This document shows positions 10,462 through 21,033 of a DNA stretch of 64,000 bases, piece after piece. The notes beneath the pieces were generated by a model that was given only the letters and a program-made list of their open reading frames with translations, was not told where the DNA came from and made no database searches. How positions within the stretch are numbered: position 1 is the first letter of the stretch; each line of letters begins with the position of its first letter. The translations under genes and the position numbers were made by a program. The stretch lies in the NCBI RefSeq assembly GCF_000308775.1, contig NZ_BAGJ01000172.1, positions 1 through 64,000 of the forward strand, in the 5' to 3' direction. Origin of the DNA: Nocardia testacea NBRC 100365 (GTDB lineage: Bacteria > Actinomycetota > Actinomycetes > Mycobacteriales > Mycobacteriaceae).

Positions 10462-10603
10462 GAAACCCATATTGCCAGGCGAATCGGCTTTTCCGCCGCT
10501 CAATTGTTATCGACTCGACGCGCAACCGTTCGACTCCGTCCCGATCCGGTCCGTACCTCGTGGAATTGCTGCCGGACAAAGCCCGGAACGGGAACCCGCA
10601 TAC

Positions 10604-10621
10604 CGTAAAGTGGGGTTTACG
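10604..10621. promoter_or_regulatory. Inverted repeat between divergent GH76 and methyltransferase genes
   Basis: CGTAAA at 10604-10609 and TTTACG at 10616-10621 are perfect inverted arms with a six-base spacer. They sit in the 301-base divergent gap (10462-10762), where an operator would be expected. No candidate regulator is adjacent. Nothing else stands out in this gap. Confidence 0.35.
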
Positions 10622-10762
10622 CCCGGGCGTGTCGCGCGGGCTCCCGAGTGCGCCGCCGCGGCGAGTGAACGGCTGTTCGCCAGAAGCCGCGGCCGCACAA
10701 TACGTTTCGGGCGGGCCGGACCGAGCCGGACGACCCCGCTCGCCCCCCACTACGATCATGCC

Positions 10763-11542
10763 GTGACCAACCCAGCGCTAGGGGCAGATCCGAGCCCCGC
10801 CCGGCTCCGGACATCCGAAGCCGCCACAGCGCGTACCCCGGACCCGGAGCCGGCAGCGCGACAGGAATCCGGCGACCCGGATCCGGACCCCGAACCCGGT
10901 CCGACCGAATGGGGTGAGAACCCGAACGGGGTCGGGCCGTGGGCCGCCGAGCACGACGGGCCACCGCCGGACGACGACCGGCTCGACCCGGTCCTGCTCG
11001 CCGAAGGCGACCGCCGCAATGTCGTCGACGCGTACCGCTACTGGACCCGGGAAGCGATCGTGGCCGATATCGACCGCCGCCGACACCCCTTCCATGTCGC
11101 CATCGAGAACTTCGGACACGACGCGAACATCGGCACGGTCGTGCGCACCGCCAATGCCTTCGCGGCCGGCGCGGTGCATATAGTCGGCCGCCGCCGCTGG
11201 AACCGGCGCGGCGCCATGGTCACCGACCGCTACCAGCACATCACCCACCACCCCGATATCGAGGCCCTGCTCGAATTCGCCCGCTCCGAGGACCTGAGCG
11301 TGGTCGCGGTGGACAATGTCCCGGGTTCGGTACCGCTGGAAACCGTCCGGCTGCCGCGGCGCTGCCTGCTGCTGTTCGGCCAGGAAGGGCCGGGAGTCAC
11401 CGAAAGCGCCCGGGACGCGGCGGTACTCACGGTGTCCATCGCCCAGTTCGGTTCCACCCGCAGTATCAACGCGGGAGTGGCGGCGGGTATCGCCATGCAC
11501 ACCTGGGTCCGCCAGCACGCGGACCTCACGGCCGCCTGGTGA
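10763..11542 (+). CDS. SPOUT (TrmH/SpoU) family RNA 2'-O-methyltransferase
   Basis: A 259-residue RNA methyltransferase that would use S-adenosylmethionine to methylate a ribose 2'-OH; the target RNA is not predictable. The three SpoU motifs are present: NIGTVVRTANAFAAGAV (motif 1, with Asn and Arg), LLLFGQEGPGV (motif 2) and SINAGVAAGIAMHTW (motif 3). The first ~85 residues are acidic, Pro-rich and probably disordered. The GTG at 10763 (VTNPALGAD) begins the most plausible product, although the frame is open well upstream. It is divergent from the GH76 gene. Confidence 0.85.
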   Translation: MTNPALGADPSPARLRTSEAATARTPDPEPAARQESGDPDPDPEPGPTEWGENPNGVGPWAAEHDGPPPDDDRLDPVLLAEGDRRNVVDAYRYWTREAIVADIDRRRHPFHVAIENFGHDANIGTVVRTANAFAAGAVHIVGRRRWNRRGAMVTDRYQHITHHPDIEALLEFARSEDLSVVAVDNVPGSVPLETVRLPRRCLLLFGQEGPGVTESARDAAVLTVSIAQFGSTRSINAGVAAGIAMHTWVRQHADLTAAW

Positions 11543-11587
11543 AATGTGATGTGCAGTTGGCCGTCCATAGAGTGGGGCCGTTGAGCA

Positions 11588-11700
11588 CTTACAGTGACGT
11601 GAACCCACCCAGGCCGGTCCAAGTACAGGACGGCACACCCTCCGCCGACCCGGATATCGCGCCCTTACAGTGAAGTCAACCCCTCGGACCGGTCGAAGTC
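11588..11700. repeat. Imperfect direct repeat pair in intergenic region
   Basis: CTTACAGTGA starts at 11588 and again at 11664, 76 bases apart. Each copy is followed by a similar block (GTGAACCC versus GTCAACCC, then CCGGTCCAAGT versus CCGGTCGAAGT), so the similarity covers roughly 35-40 bases. The pair lies in the 311-base gap 11543-11853 between the convergent methyltransferase and DUF4190 genes. I see no gene in the gap. Confidence 0.5.
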
Positions 11701-11853
11701 CCTGGCCGCGTGCGCGCCTCGTATACCTGGACAGGCCGATGGCATTCAGCGTCGGGCCCCGCCCCGGTGCGGTCGCGAAGGAGCACAGCGGCTCCACCGG
11801 CGGGGTCGAAGAACCGGCGTGGTCCCGCCGACCCTGCGGCACGATCGGCGCGG

Positions 11854-12165
11854 TCAGGCGGAGTTGATCAGCACGATCATGAAGACGATGTAGGCGATGA
11901 CCGCGAGTACGCCCAGGATCAGCAGCACGGATCCGATGATGCCCAGGACGTAGCCCACCATCACATTGCTGCGGCCGCCGACTGTGCCGCCGGAGGCGTC
12001 GATCTCGTTGAGGGCCCGGCGGCCCAGTACCCAGGCGAACGGGGCGCAGACCTGGCAGAACATCATTCCGACGATGCCCAGGATCAGTACGGTGGTCGCC
12101 TGCGGATGCTCGGGCGGCGGCGGGCCGTACGCCGGATAGCCGTACGCGGGCGGCGGGTAGCTCAT
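11854..12165 (-). CDS. DUF4190-type small membrane protein
   Basis: 103 residues. A Pro/Tyr-rich cytoplasmic N-terminus (about 20 residues, with PPPAYGYPAYGPPPP) precedes two membrane helices at ~25-50 and ~70-100. Between them is the GRRALNEIDASGG segment typical of DUF4190 proteins. The role of the family is unknown. It is the last gene of a minus-strand cluster, 23 bases after the lysoplasmalogenase-like gene. Confidence 0.75.
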   Translation of the reverse strand: MSYPPPAYGYPAYGPPPPEHPQATTVLILGIVGMMFCQVCAPFAWVLGRRALNEIDASGGTVGGRSNVMVGYVLGIIGSVLLILGVLAVIAYIVFMIVLINSA

Positions 12166-12188
12166 GCGTGGATCGTATCGGGCAGAGG

Positions 12189-12923
12189 CTAGGCGCTACC
12201 AGCGGAAATCTGTTCGGGCGCAGCGGCGCCGAGCGGTGTGCGGGCGTGCGCGGCCGGATCGGTGAGCAGGAACTGCGCGGCACCGTAGGTCGCCAGGATC
12301 ACCGCTTCGAGCACCCGCCGCGCCCGGTCCCCGCGCGCGAAGAGCCGCCGCAACACGATGAGGCCGTCCGAGACCGTGAACAGCAGCGCACCCACCCCGA
12401 GCCGGCTGCGCGGATCGGCGCCCGGAATGTTAAGCCCCGCAACGGTGTTCGCGTCCTCGGTCAGGGCCGGGTCGGAGGCGAGTACCGCCGCGGTGCCCAG
12501 CGTGACGCCGTACGCGCTCAGCGGCGCGGCGAGGGCGGGCGCCTTCGCGCGCAGCATTGCGGCGGCACCGGCCCAGGCCAGCAGCCTCGGCACCGCGACA
12601 GCGGGCGACGGGCGCGCACCGTAGCGCCACCAAAGCGCGGCATATCCGGTCTGCATCACGGCGAACGAGGACGCGCCGGCGATGAGCCGGCGATCGTCGT
12701 CGGGTTCGATGAGCAGTACGTCCCCGACGGTTGCGGCGCCCAGGGAACTCAGCAGCAGGGTCCGGTCGGCGGGCACGATATCGGCTCCGCTGGTGGCGAT
12801 ATCGGCCGCGAGCAGCGGCATCATCAGCGGTTTGGCCGCCCACTGCCACCGCTGACGACCGGTGAGCGCCCCGGCCACGGTCACCGCGGTGGCGGCGAGG
12901 TACCCGGCCCGCAGCGGGCGCAT
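12189..12923 (-). CDS. Lysoplasmalogenase (YhhN/TMEM86) family membrane protein
   Basis: About 244 residues with seven or eight hydrophobic segments. Family markers are WAAKPLMMPLLAA near residue 28, LLLSSLGAATVGDVLLIE with the conserved Gly-Asp pair, and GVGALLFTVSDGLIVLRRL with the second conserved Asp. The family hydrolyses the vinyl-ether bond of lysoplasmalogens in animals; bacterial substrates are uncertain. The start ATG (12923-12921) lies one base after the stop codon of the upstream KAS III gene, so the two are probably translationally coupled. Confidence 0.82.
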   Translation of the reverse strand: MRPLRAGYLAATAVTVAGALTGRQRWQWAAKPLMMPLLAADIATSGADIVPADRTLLLSSLGAATVGDVLLIEPDDDRRLIAGASSFAVMQTGYAALWWRYGARPSPAVAVPRLLAWAGAAAMLRAKAPALAAPLSAYGVTLGTAAVLASDPALTEDANTVAGLNIPGADPRSRLGVGALLFTVSDGLIVLRRLFARGDRARRVLEAVILATYGAAQFLLTDPAAHARTPLGAAAPEQISAGSA

Positions 12924-12924
12924 A

Positions 12925-13980
12925 TCAGAGGCTCGATTCGGCGGGCGCCGGCGGCAGGATGACGACCTGACCCGCGTAGCTGAGCCCCGCGCCGAAACCG
13001 AGCAGCAACGCCAGCTGACCGCCCTTGGCCTTACCCGTGGCCAGCATCTCCTCCATGGCCAGCGGAATCGAGGCCGCGGACGTATTGCCGGTGTTCTCGA
13101 TATCGCCCGCCATGGGGATCTCGTCGGCCAGGCCCAGGTTCTTCTTCATCAGCTCGTTGATCCGGGCATTGGCCTGGTGCGGGATGAAGACCTCGATATC
13201 GTCCTTGGAGACTCCCGCCACATCGAGCGCGGTGGACAGCGCCCGCGGCAGCGTGACGGCGGCCCACCGGAATACCCGCGGCCCCTCCATCCGCAGTGCC
13301 ATCCGACCCACCGGCTCCACCTTGGGATCGGTGCCCTGCAGGTCCTGGGCCCGCTGCATGTAGTCGATGAAGTTGACGTCCTGTTTGATCGCTTCGGCGT
13401 TCTCGCCGTCGCTGCCCCAGACCGTCGGGGAGATCCCGTTCTCCTCGCTCGGGCCGATCACCACCGCACCGGCACCGTCGCCGAAGATGAAGGCCGTACC
13501 GCGGTCGGTCGGGTCGATGCCGATGGTCATGGTCTCGGCCCCGATGAGCAGCACGTATTCGGCCGAACCGGCGCGGATCATATCGCTGGCGACGCCGAGC
13601 CCGTACCCGAAACCACCGCATCCGGAAGTCAGGTCGAAGGCGGCGATGCCGTTCATCCCCAGGTCGCTGGCGACGATCGGGGCACCGTGCGGAGTGAGCA
13701 TCGGCCAACTGGAGGTGGCCAGGATGAGCGCGCCGATCTGTGAGGGGTCCACACCACTGTTGCGCAGCGCACGCCGACCCGCGGCCACCGAGATGGATCG
13801 CAGCGACTCGTCGCCGCTGATCCAGCGGCGGTTACGGATACCGCTGCGCTCGAAGATCCACTCATCGGAGGAATCCAGGACCTCGCACACCTCGTCATTG
13901 CTGACCACGCGCGTCGGCCGGTAGGCACCGATGCCGAGCATTGCAACGTTGTCGTGCCCCTTCTTGCCGGCAATGCTCAC
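12925..13980 (-). CDS. Beta-ketoacyl-ACP synthase III family protein
   Basis: Condensing enzyme of about 351 residues with the KAS III fold. The catalytic triad is visible: Cys in TSGCGGFGYGL, His in FIPHQANARI, Asn in ENTGNTSAASIPLA. The glycine-rich end GFGAGLSYAGQVV is intact. By family it joins an acyl-CoA to malonyl-ACP at the start of a fatty-acid or related chain. Whether it is the FabH feeding FAS-II mycolate synthesis or a dedicated synthase cannot be decided here; its partner gene is lysoplasmalogenase-like, not a FAS gene. The GTG at 13980 has GGAG 5 bases upstream; GTG at 13983 and 14001 are alternatives. Confidence 0.88.
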   Translation of the reverse strand: MSIAGKKGHDNVAMLGIGAYRPTRVVSNDEVCEVLDSSDEWIFERSGIRNRRWISGDESLRSISVAAGRRALRNSGVDPSQIGALILATSSWPMLTPHGAPIVASDLGMNGIAAFDLTSGCGGFGYGLGVASDMIRAGSAEYVLLIGAETMTIGIDPTDRGTAFIFGDGAGAVVIGPSEENGISPTVWGSDGENAEAIKQDVNFIDYMQRAQDLQGTDPKVEPVGRMALRMEGPRVFRWAAVTLPRALSTALDVAGVSKDDIEVFIPHQANARINELMKKNLGLADEIPMAGDIENTGNTSAASIPLAMEEMLATGKAKGGQLALLLGFGAGLSYAGQVVILPPAPAESSL

Positions 13981-14076
13981 CACGACTCCACGACCCTTCA
14001 CTTGCAGTACTGACGGATTCTCAGGCTAACCGAGCGGGACGGACCGGTGAACAGCCGCCGTGTTCGGCAGCGATGT

Positions 14077-14625
14077 TCAGCCGAGCTCCAGATCCCCGAG
14101 GCTCAGGATGGAGCGGTACTCGAGACCTTCGTCGGCGATGACCCGGTCGGCGCCGGTCTCGCGGTCCACCACGGTGGCCACCCCGACCACTGTCGCGCCC
14201 GCGTCGCGCAGGGCGCGCACCGCGGTCAGTGGAGAATTACCGGTGGTCGTCGTGTCCTCGACCACCAGAACCCGTCTGCCCACCACATCGGGGCCCTCGA
14301 TCTGTCGTTGCATCCCGTGCGTTTTCGCCGCCTTGCGCACCACGAACGCATCGATCGGCCGGCCCGGGGCGTGCATCACCGCGAGCGCGACCGGGTCGGC
14401 GCCCATGGTGAGACCGCCGACGGCGTCGAAGTCCCAGTCGGCGACGAGGTCGCGCAGCAGTTTGCCGATCAACGGACCGGCCCGGTGGTGCAGGGTCGCC
14501 CGGCGCAGGTCGACGTAATAGTCGGCCTCCTTACCGGAGGACAGCGTCACCTTGCCGTGCACGACGGCTAAATCGCGCACCAGTCCGGCCAAAACGTCCC
14601 GGTCGGTCGTTGTCTGGTCGATCAT
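14077..14625 (-). CDS. pyrE: Orotate phosphoribosyltransferase
   Basis: Transfers phosphoribose from PRPP to orotate in de novo pyrimidine synthesis. 182 residues. The PRPP-binding motif VLVVEDTTTTGNS is present, preceded by the catalytic-loop region and the dimer segment VGGLTMGADPVALAVM. The ATG at 14625 (MIDQTTTDRD) is chosen; a start at 14643 would add six residues. The gene lies between the KAS III gene and the Rv0383c-like gene on the same strand, the order seen in mycobacteria (pyrE, Rv0383c, clpB). Confidence 0.95.
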   Translation of the reverse strand: MIDQTTTDRDVLAGLVRDLAVVHGKVTLSSGKEADYYVDLRRATLHHRAGPLIGKLLRDLVADWDFDAVGGLTMGADPVALAVMHAPGRPIDAFVVRKAAKTHGMQRQIEGPDVVGRRVLVVEDTTTTGNSPLTAVRALRDAGATVVGVATVVDRETGADRVIADEGLEYRSILSLGDLELG

Positions 14626-14759
14626 CGGTGTCCTTCCGCCCACGTAGGCGAGTCACGGCAGTATTGTCCCGGCGCCCGCTGCGGCGCCCTGCGAAGCAGG
14701 ATACGGGGGCGCTCCGCGCGGAGTTGTCGCAGGTCGCGCGGAGTGCGTATCGGGGAAAT

Positions 14760-15779
14760 CTACTGCGGGACCGGACCCTGGTAGGGGCGGAACCCCGGAT
14801 GGAACGGGCCCCCGGGCCGAGGCGGATCCTGATCGTCGCCGGGGGCGGGTTCACGGCGCTCCCGCGCGCCGGAATCGCGATCGGATTCCGAACGCGCGGG
14901 CCGGTTCGCCGGCCGCGCGTCGGGCACCACGGCCAGACTCGGCCGCCGCGGCGGAGCGTCGCCGGTATCGGAGTCGCGCCGGCCCGGCTCGCCGAGATCC
15001 TCCGGGTCGTCCTGGCGGTACCGGACATTGGGCGCCGGCCGCCCGTACCGACCGTCTTCGCGGTCGTCGGCGAAATCGTCGAAGTCCTCGTCGCGGTCGT
15101 CGTATTCCGCCGAACGGATCCTGGCGCGCGGGTGCGGAGCCCCGCCTTCGGGATCGTCGGACCGGGGTTCGGTGACCGGCGGCAGCACGTGCAGCAGACC
15201 CGACAGCCGCAGGACGGCGTCGATACCGGTCTCCCAGTCCTTGGCCGCGGTCCCGACCGGAAGCATGCCGAGAGTCCAGTTGCCCTCGCTCCACAGCATC
15301 TGCACGGTATCGGCCAGCGATTCGATGAACGCGACCATCCGCTGATCGACCGCATGCCGCGCGATCTCGGGGTTGGTCGCGAAAACGACGCGGTCGCCGA
15401 TGGCGCCGAGCAGTTCGAGATCGGCGTCCTTGGGCGGATTCATCGTCTTCAACCGCATATCGACATCGATATCCGAGCCGATCTGCCGGCGGACCGCGAC
15501 CAGGGTCGCGGAATCCTCGAGATCCAGCAGGACGAATTTCTCGCCTTTACGGATACCTGTCACCACGTCCACCGCGGTCAGATACCCGAGCTTGGCCAGC
15601 GCACCGCGCCGCCACGTCGAAGCGAGCGCCGGTTCCACCGACACATAGGTGTATCCCTGGGCTTTCGCCCACACCTGGCGCGCGTGACCGGTCCGCTGCC
15701 GCTGGCGCCGGTCGAAGTAGAGCAGCACTATCGCACCCGTGAGGGTGATTGCCGCCAGCCCGAACCACATTGCCGTCAT
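14760..15779 (-). CDS. Membrane-anchored conserved protein (Rv0383c-like)
   Basis: 339 residues. One N-terminal membrane helix (~4-22) is followed by a basic stretch, so the bulk is probably anchored at the membrane. Residues ~35-185 form a compact domain with strands and helices (GYLTAVDVVTGIRKGEKFVL; DRVVFATNPEIARHAVD). From ~200 the protein is disordered, Asp/Arg/Pro-rich (YDDRDEDFDDFADDRED). The position between pyrE and clpB matches mycobacterial Rv0383c. I do not know a biochemical function. It is upstream of pyrE on the same strand. Confidence 0.78.
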   Translation of the reverse strand: MTAMWFGLAAITLTGAIVLLYFDRRQRQRTGHARQVWAKAQGYTYVSVEPALASTWRRGALAKLGYLTAVDVVTGIRKGEKFVLLDLEDSATLVAVRRQIGSDIDVDMRLKTMNPPKDADLELLGAIGDRVVFATNPEIARHAVDQRMVAFIESLADTVQMLWSEGNWTLGMLPVGTAAKDWETGIDAVLRLSGLLHVLPPVTEPRSDDPEGGAPHPRARIRSAEYDDRDEDFDDFADDREDGRYGRPAPNVRYRQDDPEDLGEPGRRDSDTGDAPPRRPSLAVVPDARPANRPARSESDRDSGARERREPAPGDDQDPPRPGGPFHPGFRPYQGPVPQ

Positions 15780-15844
15780 CGTCGCCTAGCCTATCGACCC
15801 GCCCGGCGTATTGCCGGGCACCCACACTGCGCGCCGCGGTTTTC

Positions 15845-16618
15845 TCATCGCCCGCCCCCTTCGAGGGCGGTGCTGATGATGACATCGGCCTGAATGGATC
15901 CGTCCGGACTCTTCTGACCCTGCACGATCACCAGGTCACCGGTCGGCAGCGCGTCGACGGTGGCCCCGGCCAGCGATATCACCTGAGTGGACGGGCTGGT
16001 GTGCACCGTGACCTCGGCGCCGGTGAGTGTACTGATGGTGAGCGTACCGCCGGAATTGGTGCTGATGGTGCCCATGGTGGTACCGCCCGATTCGGCATCA
16101 CCGGTATCGGGCATATCCGGTAGTCCGGGCAGGCTGGGGAGCGCGGGACCCGAATCGCCCGGATCGGCCGGTAGTCCACGAGGCGTCGGCCGGGCGGTGG
16201 TCGTGGTGTCGCTCGCCGTGGTGCCGGAATCGCCACCGAAGAGCGCCCCGGCGGCGATACCGGCGAGCCCGATCAGCACGATGACCGCGACCGCGATACC
16301 GACCCACATACCGGTCTTCTTCGGTCGCCGCGGCGGTTCGGGCGGCAGCTGCCCCGGCGGCACCTGGCCCGGCGGACCATACCCACCCCACTGATTCTGA
16401 TAAGGCTCCGGATAGAGCGGCATCTCCCGGGTCGGGTTGGGGCCCGCCCCCCAGCCGCCGTAGGGATCGTTGCCCGGATAGGCCGTGGTCGACTCCCCGT
16501 AACCCGCCGGGCCGTAACCCGTGGACAGCTTCTCGGTGGCCGATTCCCCCGGCTGACCCAGGTGCTGGGTCGGATCGTCGTCCGGCCGCCTCGCCCAGGG
16601 ATCGTTCGGGTTGGTCAT
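15845..16618 (-). CDS. DUF5666-type membrane-anchored secreted protein
   Basis: 257 residues. An acidic, Gly/Tyr/Pro-rich cytoplasmic segment (1-100) precedes a single membrane helix at ~103-125, an Asp/Thr/Pro linker, and a small all-beta domain from ~178 on (MGTISTNSGGTLTISTLTGA, VTVHTSPSTQVISL, DLVIVQGQKSPDGSIQADVI). This OB/beta-barrel-like domain fits DUF5666. The catalytic role is unknown. A 21-codon open frame at 16680-16615 ends TGA overlapping this ATG by four bases, so coupled translation from a short leader is possible. A 79-base tandem repeat lies immediately upstream. Confidence 0.72.
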   Translation of the reverse strand: MTNPNDPWARRPDDDPTQHLGQPGESATEKLSTGYGPAGYGESTTAYPGNDPYGGWGAGPNPTREMPLYPEPYQNQWGGYGPPGQVPPGQLPPEPPRRPKKTGMWVGIAVAVIVLIGLAGIAAGALFGGDSGTTASDTTTTARPTPRGLPADPGDSGPALPSLPGLPDMPDTGDAESGGTTMGTISTNSGGTLTISTLTGAEVTVHTSPSTQVISLAGATVDALPTGDLVIVQGQKSPDGSIQADVIISTALEGGGR

Positions 16619-16631
16619 ACCACCCAGACTA

Positions 16632-16789
16632 GGCGTACCTCCGCCTCCGCTCCGGCCATGCGCGTCGACATGCCCACCATCCGCTCACAACACCCACCCA
16701 CGCCCACCTCGGCGTACCTCCGCCTCCGCTTCGGCCATGCGCGTCGACATGCCCACCATCCGCTCACAACACCCACCCACGCCGACCAC
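16632..16789. repeat. Tandem duplication of a 79-base unit
   Basis: Unit 1 is 16632-16710 and unit 2 is 16711-16789. They start GGCGTACCTCCGCCTCCGCT and are identical apart from one C/T difference near base 21 and two or three changes in the last ten bases. Such close identity points to a recent duplication. The array lies directly upstream of the DUF5666 gene, inside its probable leader. Confidence 0.92.
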
Positions 16790-16829
16790 AAACACCGAGT
16801 CCCCGGCGAACGCAGTCGTCCGGAGACGG

Positions 16830-16867
16830 CGCGTGTGGCACCGGCGGCGAGGCCGGTGCCACACGCG
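16830..16867 (-). terminator. Perfect 16-bp hairpin downstream of clpB
   Basis: Positions 16830-16845 and 16852-16867 are exact reverse complements with a six-base loop (GGCGAG). It lies 18 bases beyond the clpB stop codon on the minus strand and has no U tract. It probably terminates clpB transcription and insulates the DUF5666 gene. Confidence 0.82.
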
Positions 16868-16884
16868 CGGTGCGAGGGGCCGGG

Positions 16885-19476
<2,592 letters not shown>

Positions 19477-19566
19477 GAAGCACCTTCCTGCTAGTCGATA
19501 TCTCATCCGGCATCCGCACCGATCCCGGTGCCTCGTGCCGTCCTGCCCGCTTCAACGTTCGAAAGG

Positions 19567-19585
19567 TTGAGTCTGTTCCGCTCAA
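19567..19585. promoter_or_regulatory. HAIR element (HspR operator) upstream of clpB
   Basis: TTGAG at 19567-19571 and CTCAA at 19581-19585 are separated by nine bases, exactly the geometry of the HspR-associated inverted repeat CTTGAGT-N7-ACTCAAG. It lies in the 334-base divergent gap 19477-19810 between clpB and the flavohaemoglobin gene, 91 bases from the clpB start. An AT-rich stretch follows at 19586-19600. The hspR gene is about 2.3 kb away in this window. Confidence 0.85.
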
Positions 19586-19810
19586 CTTTAAAATTTTCTG
19601 CGACTGTCGCCGCCCACCGGGTAGCCAGAAAAGTGCTGGGTCACGGCTCATAACGACGCGTCCTTACCCGCGAACAAGATCGGCCAAACCCGGTAACCGT
19701 ATTTCACACCCACCATCATCTCTTTTTTCGGGGATACTGGTCGGGTGAAGGACCGCCGGTAACGGCTACGTCCCTCCGGGTCGGAATCCAGGGAAAGGAA
19801 GCTCCACGCC

Positions 19811-20968
19811 GTGGATGCGCGTTCGGCAGCGCTGGTCCGCGCCAATTTCCAGTCGGTGATCGATGCGCCGAGTGGTCCCGAGCGGTTGGTCAGCGCGTTT
19901 TACGGTCACCTGTTCGCGGAGAACCCGCGGCTGCGGGAGCTGTTCCCGCCCGCCATGGATATGCAGGCGAAGAGAATCGTCACCGCGGTCCAGTACATGC
20001 TCGATCATCTCGAGGACTGGGATCGCGCCCAGAAGTTCCTCGAGCAACTGGCTCGCGATCACCGCAAGTACGGTGTCGAGGCCGCGCACTACGACCAGGC
20101 CGGCCCCGCCCTCTACGCCGCCTTCCAGACCTACAACGGCCCCTACTGGACCCGGGAACTCGCCGAGGGCTGGCGCGATGTCTGCCTGCTCATCTCCGCC
20201 GCCATGGCCATCGGAGCCAATTCCGACGATTCGCCGCCCTATTGGGAGGCCACCGTCGTCGGCCACCGGCACGTCCTCGAAGATCTCGCCATCGTGCGCC
20301 TGCAGTCCGACGACCCGATTCCCTACCTCGCCGGCCAGTACGTCCCGGTTTCCGTCCCGCAACGGCCCCGGATGTGGCGTTACCTCTCGCCCGCCATCCC
20401 GTCGAACCCCTACGGCGAGATCGAATTCCACGTCCGCAAGGTCCGCGGCGGGTGGGTGAGCCCCTCCATCGTCAACGAGACCAAGGTCGGCGACCGCTGG
20501 CTCATCGGCGGACCACTCGGCGGCCTGCAGGTCGACCAGGACAGCGGCCGCGATGTGCTGATGATCGGGTCGGGCACCGGTGTCGCACCGCTGCGCGCCC
20601 AGCTGATCGAGATGGGCCGGCGCGGGATCAACCCCCGCGTGCACTTCTTCATCGGCGGGGTCTACCCCTGCGACCTGTACGACGTGGAGAACATGTGGCA
20701 GCTCTCGCAGAGCAACCCGTGGCTCACCATCGTCCCGGTCTGCGAGCACAAGACCAACCCGTGGTGGTATCCGCATCCCACCGAGGACGCGCCCTACGGA
20801 ATGCACCGGCGCCTGGTCGGCAACCTCGGCGCCGTGGTGGCCAGTTTCGGCGCATGGGAGGATCGGCAGATCCAGATCGCCGGTTCGGCGAAGATGATCG
20901 CCGACACCCGGCGGGCGCTGCTCGCGGTCGGCACCCCGGAAGAGATCATCAGTACCGATCCGGTCTGA
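19811..20968 (+). CDS. Flavohaemoglobin-type globin-reductase protein
   Basis: 385 residues. Residues 1-135 are a globin domain (FQSVIDAPSGPERLVSAFYG; YMLDHLEDWDRA; the His of RDHRKYGV is the probable proximal haem ligand). Residues ~145-240 are an FAD-binding beta-barrel (YLAGQYVPVSVP, MWRYLSPAIPS) and ~245-385 an NAD(P) domain (VLMIGSGTGVAPLRAQL). The FAD motif is RYLS rather than the RQYS of classical Hmp, as expected for the type II group represented by Rv0385, whose NO-dioxygenase role is doubtful. The GTG start has AAGGAAG upstream. The gene is divergent from clpB and shares its HAIR-containing gap. Confidence 0.85.
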   Translation: MDARSAALVRANFQSVIDAPSGPERLVSAFYGHLFAENPRLRELFPPAMDMQAKRIVTAVQYMLDHLEDWDRAQKFLEQLARDHRKYGVEAAHYDQAGPALYAAFQTYNGPYWTRELAEGWRDVCLLISAAMAIGANSDDSPPYWEATVVGHRHVLEDLAIVRLQSDDPIPYLAGQYVPVSVPQRPRMWRYLSPAIPSNPYGEIEFHVRKVRGGWVSPSIVNETKVGDRWLIGGPLGGLQVDQDSGRDVLMIGSGTGVAPLRAQLIEMGRRGINPRVHFFIGGVYPCDLYDVENMWQLSQSNPWLTIVPVCEHKTNPWWYPHPTEDAPYGMHRRLVGNLGAVVASFGAWEDRQIQIAGSAKMIADTRRALLAVGTPEEIISTDPV

Positions 20969-21033
20969 TCGGTATCGGCACATCGACCACCGGGCGCATC
21001 GGCGTCCGGTCCGGCCTGTCAGCGGAGTGAGGT

